Shown: one piece after another, positions 56,761-64,000 of the stretch
Numbering within the stretch: position 1 is the first letter of the stretch
Layout of the letters: each line of letters starts with the position of its first letter
From: Chlorella sp. KRBP
Lineage: Eukaryota; Chlorophyta; Trebouxiophyceae; Chlorellales; Chlorellaceae
Length of the DNA stretch: 64,000 nt
Direction of reading: 5' to 3'
Assembly: GCA_004335735.1 (NCBI GenBank)
Contig: QAXK01000502.1
Coordinates: forward strand, 1 to 64,000
Position numbers and translations under genes: made by a program
The notes under the pieces: model-generated
The model's database searches: none
What the model saw: the letters and a program-made list of their open reading frames with translations, nothing else
What the model was told of the DNA's origin: nothing

Positions 56761-57296
56761 ATGGAGCAAAGCACCACCACGAACAGCGCCGCCTGTACAG
56801 CCGCCAGGAGCACCAAGCACAGTATGTCTCAAATAGCGCAGCGCACGCCAGCACTTGGCGCGGCCTTCAACGAGTTTCGGCATCAACACCCAAGAATTCG
56901 GAACCTGATCTACAGAACAGTGCGTGAGCCTGGTCTACGTGCCTGCGCCCCCGCCCCAGGCTGCCGAGCGTGACAGCCCTCTGCTGGGAGGGCTGCAGGC
57001 GAGGGGCCACCCGCCTCCTGACACGGTACGCCGCGCCCGCGTCCAACCCTCATGCTGGGGCACCATTGCTGGCATCCCGCCGCCCCGCACTCCAGGCCAC
57101 CTGCCGGGAGGCCCTGCCACAAGAGGGCCGCCGGCGCGCCCTCAAGCAGGCACCTGTAGCCGCCTCCTCCCCACACGGCCCCCTCCTGCCCGTGAACGCC
57201 GCTGCCGCCGCCGCACACTCCCCAAAGCAGACGCCTCACGCCTCCTGCTCCCCCGCCCAGGCGCCCTCTCCCTGCCATTGGGCGCCGCCACCCTAG
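56761..57296 (+). CDS. small unknown protein (141 residues), tentative
   Basis: Three exons (56761-56919, 56960-57025, 57096-57296) join at phase 0. Residues 20-53 (ALGAAFNEFRHQHPRIRNLI) look like an amphipathic helix, and LPQEGRRRALKQ is basic. The last 50 residues are Ala/Pro/Ser-rich and are built from the same repeat that forms the C-terminus of the convergent gene. The introns are very short (40 and 70 nt), shorter than most here. No family is recognised. The gene could also be an untranslated region or an artefact of GC-rich DNA. Confidence 0.4.
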
Positions 57297-57404
57297 GCCT
57301 TGAAGCAGACGCCTCGCGCCCCCTCCTGCCAGTGGGCGTTGCTACCAGGGCCTGTTCATGCTGTTCAAGCAGACGCCTCGCGCCTCCTCCTGCTGACGGG
57401 CGCC
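57225..57404. repeat. interspersed minisatellite shared by two convergent gene ends
   Basis: The unit AAGCAGACGCCTCGCGCCTC (or close variants) starts at 57225, 57303 and 57367, each followed by CCTCCTGC-like and GGGCGCC-like sequence. Spacings are 78 and 64 bp. The first copy is coding for the plus-strand small protein (SPKQTPHAS), the last is coding for the minus-strand coiled-coil protein (RRREASA then stop). Confidence 0.8.
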
Positions 57405-58298
57405 CTGTCAAACGTGCCCGCCGCCACGCGCCTAAGCTCGTCCAGGTGCTTGCTGCAGGTGGACACCTCCTGGTCCAGCACCTTTGACAGCGCCTGGCAC
57501 TGCTCCAGCGACTGGCTCTGGTCGCCCAGGGCGAACTGAGCCTTCTCGCGCGTGAGACGCTCAGACTCCTGCTTGCGCTGCAGCGCCCGGATGGCAATGT
57601 CTTGCGCCTGCGAGTGCACGTGGGCGTGACCATTGTGTGCTCATGCTGCTGTAGGTGCCACATTGACCGCCCTGTGTGTGCGCGTGTGTAGCTTGCTTAT
57701 CGAGGCAGTCGCCGTCGCGTCCCTCACACTCGCAGGCGGCGGCCCCGCATCGCGCACCCGCACTGCACCCTCCCATGACAGCTGCTTGTGGCACCTCACT
57801 GCACTGGAGCTCACCTTCATGTTCTCCTCAGCAACTTGGCTCTCGGCCAACATCTCGCCCAGCGTGGCCCTGAGGCTCTGGAGCTGCTCCTCCTGCTGCT
57901 GTATCTGCGGTTGCAACAAGGTCATGAGCATACTGGTGTGAGCACAGGTCCTGGCGAGCGCGCAGAGGCACCAGCAGTGCCGCACTTTTACGGACCTGCA
58001 TCTCGAGGTACTGCATGCGCGGGACGATGGCCAAGCTCCCGCTGCCCTGCTGGGCCCCCGAGCCTCCACGCCTTGCCATCTGCAGGCAGCGAGGCGCCAC
58101 ACACTCGTTCACTGTGGCGCGAAGGACCTTGGACGACATTCGCGATTGCGATGCCCAAATGCTGCTCCTCACCCGCGTGGCGAGCGCCTCCTTGTGCTTG
58201 TCGTTGTAGCTGCTGAGTATAAGTAGCACGCTGCGAAGTATGGACCACAGATCGTGCAGGCGCTCGTGAGCACTCGGCCAATATGTCCTGGCATGCAT
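57365..58298 (-). CDS. 180-residue coiled-coil protein, unknown function
   Basis: Four exons (58173-58298, 57996-58079, 57815-57904, 57365-57607) join at phase 0. The start at 58298 gives HARTYWPSAHERLHDLW, then a helical stretch with SSYNDKHKEALATR. Exons 3 and 4 form a long coiled coil (QQQEEQLQSLRATLGEMLAE, then ERLTREKAQFALGDQSQSLE and LSKVLDQEVSTCSKHLDEL). There is no membrane segment or targeting signal. It resembles small cytoskeletal or vesicle-tether coiled-coil subunits only by structure; no family is recognised. The C-terminal RRREASA comes from a local DNA repeat. The start is uncertain because upstream GTG/ATG codons in the same frame exist. Confidence 0.6.
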
Positions 58299-59046
58299 CC
58301 CCGAATTGCGAGCGATGCGGCCCCGCACCAGAAGAGTAGGCCGAGCGCGTAGACCGCCAGAGTCCCTATGCTCTCATGACTGTCGCTGCAGCTGCTGCTG
58401 GGGCCGCTGCCGCTGCCTCCTCCCTGGTGTGTGCACGGCGGCAGGGCGCCGGAAGAGCACGTCCACGACGACGAAGTGGGCAGCACTGCCCCTGGCTTGA
58501 TTGGTGAGGAGCGTGGCGTCCTTGGCACCGCGGAAGACGCCGTGCGCTGCAGGGGCTGCGAGGTGCCCTGCATTCCGACTCGGTGATGTGGACCTCGTAC
58601 GCAGATGCAGCAGAAGCTCGAAGGAAGGAAGAGCCTGCTCCTGTGAGTCCGGTGGTGCTCTCCGGCTGTGCCTGCTTGCTGCGATGGGCCTCGATGACCG
58701 TCCCGGCGCCGAAGGTGTGCGTGAACGAGCCGGAGTGTGTGGAAGAGCTGGTTGCTGAGAGCAAAGTGCAGCCTATTGCAGTACTGGAATCTGATGGCAT
58801 CACTGTTGCTGCTCGCTTGCTTGCTCGCTGAACGAGTCGCGACATGGACTCGGAGGCTTGCGGTGCCGGCGGCAAAGCGAAAGGAGCAGCAGTTCAAGTG
58901 CATGCACAGCAAAGCGAGCTGATATCTGGTCAAGCCTGCCTGCACCCACCCAGCAGCTTGCTAGCGCCGCGGCGGGCACACCTCAAGCGTGCAGGCGGCA
59001 GCCATCGCAGAAGAAGCTACCGTGGAGGAGGAGGTGGTGGGTGTGG
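58299..59046. promoter_or_regulatory. divergent promoter region (coiled-coil gene / GPN3)
   Basis: This 748-bp region separates two divergent start codons. Long open frames cross it on the minus strand but show no domain and no splice support. No TATA box is evident. Confidence 0.35.
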
Positions 59047-61259
59047 ATGGGCAAGTACGCCCAGCTGGTGATCGGCCCAGCGGGCAGCGGCAAGGTGAGA
59101 GGCTCGCACCTGCCTGGCGCGCAGCGTTGTCCAGGCGCGCACGCTGCAGGGCATCATGCTGCTGCTGCCCTGTGTGCGTGCACGTCCGCAGTCCACGTAC
59201 TGTGACCACCTGCACACGCACTGCCAGGCGATTGGTCGCACCATCCATCTCGTCAACCTCGGTGCGTCCACTCACTGTGACTGCAGCCGCTGCAGCAACA
59301 CAGGTTGAGGGCCAGCAGACACCTACATCCAGGCAGCGCAACAAGGCACCCTTTGCCAGCGCCTGTAGTGGGCCCGCGGGCACCTGGCACGCCCTAGCGG
59401 CAGGAGCACCTCCATTGCACCCACCATGGCGCACCTGGCACACGTGGGAGTGCGTGTACACGTGCGCACACAGATCCTGCGGCGGAGCAGTTTGCTTACC
59501 CCGTGTCCCTGGACATCCGGGACCTCATCTCGCTAGAGGATGTCATGACGGAGCTGGAGCTAGGACCCAATGGGTGAGGGGGGCACACATTCGCGCTGGC
59601 AGAGTGTGCCGTGTCTACCTCCACCTGATGGCAACCAACCCTCAGACATGTGGTTGGCACCCCTACCTCCAACTGGGGGCTGTCACTGTGCGGACGAGCG
59701 GGGAGTGGGTGGTCCAACAGCAGGCTGACTGCTTGCGTGCGCTTGTGCCTGCAGGGGCCTGCTCTACTGCATGGAGTACCTGGAGGACAACCTGCACGAG
59801 TGGCTGGGACAGGAGCTTGAGGTGCGCCTGTGGCAGCGCGTCGGTCGCAGCAGCGTCAGAGCCCACCGTGCAGCACCCAGAACAGCGTGCAGGGGGGGTG
59901 CCGCACCCAGCAACACGTCTTGCGGTGCGGTACGCCGTGCGGTACGCGTGCCCTGCAGGGGTACGGTGACGACGACTACCTGGTGTTTGACTGCCCGGGG
60001 CAGATTGAGCTGTACAACCACCTGAGCGTCTTCCGCTCCTTCGTAGAGTTCTTGAAACAGGTGCGCGTGTGCAGCCGGGCGCGCGGGCGGGCGGGCGGGC
60101 GGGCGGGTGCATGATGCCTTTGCAGTGTGCCCCGCCAGGGACTGCATGCAGCACTGCGCACGCTTGCATTGCCCGTGTGCTGGCACGACACGCTTGTGTG
60201 CAGGACGGCTGGTCGGTGTGCGTGGTCTACTGCCTGGACGCGCATTTTGTCACGGACGTGGCCAAGTACATTGCAGGGGCCATGCAGGTGAGCGGGGGCC
60301 TGCACCTGACGAGGATTGTACCCGCAGCAACGCATCATCACACACGGCACAGCGTAGCCATGTCAGCACGCAGACCTCAGGACTGGTAACCAAACTCCTG
60401 TCGGGCTGGTGCTGTGCAAGCAACAGCTACTATTGGCATCTTAGTCTCCAAGTACAGAATGCACCAGCTTGGCCCCGCACGCTGCTTGCTTGCCCCTGGG
60501 CGCGTGCGCGTCCGTCCACAGGTGCTGTCGGCCATGGTCAAGCTGGAGTTGCCGCACGTGAGCATCCTCACAAAAATGGACATTTGCGAGAGCAAGGTGC
60601 GCTGCTCCGACCTGCGCTGCTACCGGTGCACTGCTGGCCCAGCCCAGCGATGAGGTTGCACGTACAACGGTGGACGTGAGGGACGTGGCGGGTACGTGGC
60701 GTGCACCCAGCGTCCTTGCTGTGTTGCCCATTCACTCCACAGAACGAGGTGGACGACTTTTTGTTCCCCGAGCCCAGAGCGCTGGCCCAGCGTCTCCAGG
60801 TGTCCATGGGCCCGCGCTTTGCTGCGCTCAACCGGGCCATGGGGTCACTGCTGGAGGAGTTCAGCCTCGTCAGCTTCGTGCCCTTGGACGTGACGGATGA
60901 GGACAGGTGGGTGCGGCCAGGACACTGTGCAGGGCGGCTGTGCTAAGAAGCAGTGGGTGCCGGATGCTGTCACCTGTATGCTGGCCGGACGTGCCATGCC
61001 TCTGCTCGTCGCGTTGATGCTGCTGCTGCGCTGCAGCATCGCCGAGGTGCTGTACAACATTGACACAGCCATCCAGTACGGCGAGGACGCCGAGGTCAAG
61101 ATGCGTGACTACGAGGAGCAGGGCGGCGAGGAGGACGATGGGGAGAGCGGGGGTGGCATGGGGGACGATGACGTGATGGGAGGAGGCATGGGCCGGCGGT
61201 ACGGGGGGGGCGGCGGTGGGACGCTTGGGGACATTTTGGAAGGCGACGAGGGCCAGTAG
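59047..61259 (+). CDS. GPN3: GPN-loop GTPase 3
   Basis: Nine exons (59047-59094, 59192-59261, 59474-59573, 59755-59821, 59959-60060, 60204-60287, 60522-60596, 60743-60906, 61037-61259) keep phase and give 310 residues. The start MGKYAQLVIGPAGSGKST gives the P-loop directly, as in GPN3 of other eukaryotes. Then come VNLDPAAEQFAYPV, the GPN loop LGPNGG, DCPGQIELYNHL (G3), ILTKMD (G4) and the C-terminal NIDTAIQYGEDAE. GPN GTPases work as GPN1-GPN3 dimers in assembly and nuclear import of RNA polymerases II and III. The C-terminal tail is extended by an acidic and Gly-rich stretch (GGEEDDGESGGG) absent from the animal protein. A (GGGC)n run lies in the intron at about 60084-60107. Confidence 0.96.
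60084..60107. repeat. GGGC tetranucleotide microsatellite in a GPN3 intron
   Basis: About six tandem GGGC units lie 24 nt after the donor of the GPN3 intron 60061-60203. Such G-runs near a donor can form G-quadruplexes in the transcript; that is inference. Confidence 0.85.
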
Positions 61260-62119
61260 CGGTGGCGTGTGCTGCTGCGCCTGTTTCTGCTTGGTCTAGG
61301 TCGCTGTGTGCATTGCTGATGCGCTCAGTGGCCACGTTCTGCGGTCCCCGTGTGTCACCGTTGCCTCCCTCCCTGTTGCACAGGGTTATGTGCAAGAGTC
61401 TGCGAGGAGAAAGAAGAGCCCCCCACCGACAGGAACACGCCTTTTGGGCCCAACACCGACACGCAACCAGCAACACGCAAAAACAGCGCGAACCTGCACC
61501 TTGTCAGGTGCTTCTTGGGCATGCCTCGTCAGTAGCCTCCACACAACCATGTGCCGAAACGTTTGCAGAACCACACACGTGAGATACGGCGCACCGAAGT
61601 GCAACGATGCGCACAAACCGCACAGCGACATCTGCAAACGAACGCGTGCCCCAGACGACAGACTGCACCGCAGCAGACTGCCACCAGGATCTTCGTGGGC
61701 AGCACTGAACAGGGAACACAAACGAATAAGCTCAAACAACCTTCGGACTTGGTGAACAACTACGGGCGTGTGGGATGGAGCTGTATGGGGGGAGTGAAAG
61801 ATGACGACCTGAAACTGCAGAGCCAAACAGAACGCACGACACCGGTCCAAAACCCGTGAGGAGAAGCAGAAACAGGAGGAATAGAGCACCACACGCAAGC
61901 AGGAACACCTTGAACGGGAACGTTTCGTGCGGAGTTTCGAACCAGGTTTCAAACGCAGAGCAGAGTTCACCAACAACAGGTGCAAATGTGCGAAGTGCAG
62001 TACGGTTGAGCTGAGGGTTCCTTGGATGCCCACTTCTATTGCCCGTTTCTGGCGCGCTTAACTCGGGGGTGCAGGAGGTGCACGCCGTGGCCACAACGTT
62101 GCTCGCATTTCCAATTTAG
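61260..62119. other. convergent 3' region with repeat copy C, no gene seen
   Basis: This 860-bp gap between the GPN3 stop and the convergent membrane-protein stop is unusually A/C-rich (61440-61990) for the window. It holds repeat copy C at its start. No coding exon or RNA gene is supported. Confidence 0.5.
61270..61350 (+). repeat. dispersed repeat, copy C (downstream of GPN3)
   Basis: GGTCGCTGTGTGCATTGCT, then GCGCTCAGTGGCCACGTTC, matches the 44975-45015 part of copy A (GGTCGCTGTGCGCATTGCT, GCTCTCAGTGGCTATGTTC) in the same orientation. Similarity fades beyond about 61350, so this is a partial or older copy. Confidence 0.7.
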
Positions 62120-62929
62120 CTACGGCACGCTGCGCATGAAGCTGGGCTCGTGCAGCCTGTGGCGCTGCAGCCCAGGGCTCCCTCCCGCCAGCGTGGTGGT
62201 GGTGGCGCCGGCGTTGTGGCCCAGCATCCAGGGCCGGCGGCTCATCGTGACGCTCGCGCCACCCGCCTCGTCGAAACTCATGGACAGGATGCCGTGCTGC
62301 TGCATGTAGCTGCCCAGCTCCTGGCCCGTGCCGTGCTGCAGGTGCGAGACGTAGACGTGGAGCGCCATGCCGCCGAGTAGAGCCAGCACCACGCATATGA
62401 GGGAGACGAGCGCCAGCGGCAGCAGCTCGTGCACGCCAACCGTGCTGAAGTGCACCGTGAGCAGCACCTGCGTTTACGGAACCGTAAACGTTCATAGTGA
62501 ATGGGGCGCAGGATGAGGTCACGGGACCGCGGGTGGGCGCCGCCTTCCGACGAAACATGACGTGGTGCGACGACTGCTCACCTGGCAGGCCACGGCCGGC
62601 ACGAGGAGGGCGACCTGGGCCACCAGCAGCCAGCGCTGCCAAGGCTGGGCGCTCAGCAGGAGGAGGCTGGAAGCGAGGGACGCCGGAAGCTGGAGCGTGG
62701 GCGTCGCCGGGGGTGCGGGGTGGACGTGGACCACTGCATCCCCGCTGGATTGCGGCTTTGAGGCGTGCTGGTGCTGGTGCTGCTGCTGCTGCTGCTGCTG
62801 CTGGCGTTGCTGATGCTCCTGCTGCGCTGTGCCGCTGGGCGCGGGGCGCTGGGGGTCCTGCCCGACGAAGGAGAAACTCTTTGCTTGCTTGCGGCTCGTG
62901 TTGTCGTGTTGTTGTGCGTTCTGACCCAT
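62120..62929 (-). CDS. two-helix membrane protein with Gln/His-rich N-terminus, unknown function
   Basis: Two exons (62582-62929, 62120-62467) join at phase 0 and give 231 residues. The first about 75 residues are polar with a Gln/His run (QQRQQQQQQQQHQHQHASK). Helix 1 is about 99-116 (WLLVAQVALLVPAVAC) and helix 2 about 132-152 (LLPLALVSLICVVLALLGGM). A C-terminal domain of about 75 residues follows (ELGSYMQQHGILSMSFDEAG, MSRRPWMLGHNAGATTTTL). There is no signal or transit peptide, so both ends probably face the cytosol. I do not recognise the family; the C-terminal domain looks conserved in character and is the part to search with. Confidence 0.65.
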
Positions 62930-63200
62930 CTCAAGCGCGTGGGATATCTGCAGCGCGAAGGTTCTTGAGCGCGAGCGTTCGTCGATTCCTGCATGGTGAG
63001 GGCTCAGCTGTGGAGCAGCTGCGTGAACGAGTGTGCGCGCACATCAGTCTCCTTACCCCCCACTGCTGAGCAGCAGCAGGTGGTGCAGAGGTGCAGCTCG
63101 TTCCCCGCAGGGCCAGGGTTCGCGCCTCGCGCACACCAAGGAACGAATCGAATCGCCCCAGCAGCGCGCACATTGCACACAGCGTTCGCCGCGCGCTGCG
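62930..63200. promoter_or_regulatory. divergent promoter region (membrane protein / terminal kinase)
   Basis: These 271 bp form the tightest divergent spacing in the window. Both promoters must lie here. No TATA box is evident. Confidence 0.4.
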
Positions 63201-64000
63201 ATGCGCCTCGGGGTGCTGCCTGGGCGCTGCGCGCCCATCGCAGCGGCTCGGAGGAGGGCGGGCGATGGCGAGCGCGCTCCAGTGCACTGCGCGGCCGCCG
63301 AGCTGAGCGCGAGGATGGCGCTGCTGCCTTCGAACATCAAGGTCGAACGCATTATCGTGAGTCCCAGTTGGGGAGAGCCATCAACAGCAGCACGATGGAG
63401 GGGGTCTACAAGCGCAGGAGAGCGTGCAGCAGGGCACCGTGGGGCAGCACACCATCCCTGGCGTGGAGGGAGCCCAGGGGGGGCGGGGAGGACGCGCACG
63501 ACAGCCACGGTGGGCGCGGTGCAGCGCGCTGACGCGCACAGTGGCACTCAGCACAGCGTGGATCAGCACGCCTGCACGCATGGCGCAGTCCTGGTGTGGG
63601 ATGCAGTCACTGTGCTGCCCTGGGCGGCCGCAAGCGACAGCTGCAGGCGCTTCGAACCGCACGCACGCTCGGGGATGCAGGGCGCCTCTGCACCACCTCT
63701 GAGCCGTGCAGGGAGAGGGTAGTTTCGGCCAGGTCTTCCTGGGCAGCTATGTCCAGCCATCGGGCGAGGAAAAGGTGGTGCTCAAGCGCGTCAAGGCGGC
63801 CGTCGAGGTCAGTCGCGCAAGCACACGTGCTGCTTGCGGCGGTTGGTCAGCCTCTCCGCAGCAGAACGTGTGGGATTTCAAGCACAGGGTACCGTGCAGC
63901 TGCAGGGCGAATGCCAGTCTAATTTGCAGGCTCCTTGGTCCCTCCCTTGGCGCCCCCCACCATCCCATCCCCCCACGCAGGGAGCTGCCCAGATGGGCCA
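63201..64000 (+). CDS. plastid-type protein kinase, N-terminal part (truncated by window edge)
   Basis: Exons 63201-63356, 63712-63807 and 63981 onward keep phase. The start at 63201 adds an Arg/Ala-rich leader (RLGVLPGRCAPIAAARRR) that looks like a plastid transit peptide; an internal Met at 63315 would remove it. The kinase domain begins IKVERIIGEGSFGQVFLGSY (glycine loop GEGSFG), then EKVVLKRVKAAVEGAAQMG, where VVLK supplies the ATP-binding Lys. The VLKRVK-VEGA-MG run resembles an uncharacterised group of plant chloroplast kinases related in style to STN7/STN8; this assignment is from memory of the family and is tentative. The catalytic loop lies outside the window. Confidence 0.75.

Noticed and set aside
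58169..58945. 259-codon minus-strand frame upstream of the coiled-coil gene
   Set aside because: It overlaps the coiled-coil exon in another frame, has no ATG-led conserved start, and no recognised domain.

Overview
This is a GC-rich nuclear segment of a green alga (chlorophyte). The evidence is: many short introns with GTGAGT/GTGCGT-type donors and GCAG acceptors; proteins bloated with poly-Gln, poly-Gly, poly-Ala and His runs; an acyl-CoA oxidase and a plant-specific DYRKP kinase closest to land-plant forms; a thylakoid-lumen pentapeptide protein; and genes typical of ciliated cells (two CDKL kinases, an SFI1-repeat protein). I built exon models by hand from splice sites and checked that reading phase is preserved across every junction. 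Thirteen complete multi-exon models close without a frame conflict; one (DYRKP) has one unresolved junction and another (the lumenal protein) one uncertain acceptor.

Layout: 1-1737 (+) 3' end of a Clot/TXNDC17-like thioredoxin-fold gene; 2161-7912 (-) and 8268-11749 (+) a head-to-head pair of CDKL-family kinases; 12991-19592 (-) a 1706-residue SFI1-repeat/coiled-coil protein; 20161-28090 (+) a LisH-containing DYRKP kinase; 29870-31252 (-) an unrecognised secreted protein; 32337-35950 (-) acyl-CoA oxidase; 36428-37945 (+) thylakoid-lumen pentapeptide protein; 38509-38835 (+) a 74-residue membrane protein; 39211-43305 (+) splicing factor SMU1; 43510-44423 (-) plastid DUF4399 protein; 44721-47488 (-) LEA-like two-helix membrane protein; 47800-55759 (+) a voltage-gated K+ channel with a cyclic-nucleotide-binding domain; 56761-57296 (+) a small unknown; 57365-58298 (-) a short coiled-coil protein; 59047-61259 (+) GPN3-type GTPase; 62120-62929 (-) a two-helix membrane protein; 63201-64000 (+) the start of a plastid-type protein kinase cut by the window edge.

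Organisation: six of the junctions are divergent pairs with 271 to 748 bp between start codons. The genes do not form one pathway, but kinases are over-represented (four loci), and the two CDKL kinases, the SFI1-repeat protein and the cyclic-nucleotide-gated type channel all fit a flagellated cell.

The most unusual signal is structural: splice junctions that have been locally duplicated (a 61-bp triplication of a donor plus an 81-bp duplication of the paired acceptor in DYRKP; an 84-bp duplication of an acceptor in SMU1; a repeat on both sides of the K+ channel pore exon), together with a dispersed repeat that carries a working donor site. No tRNA, rRNA, CRISPR array or intact transposon was recognised.
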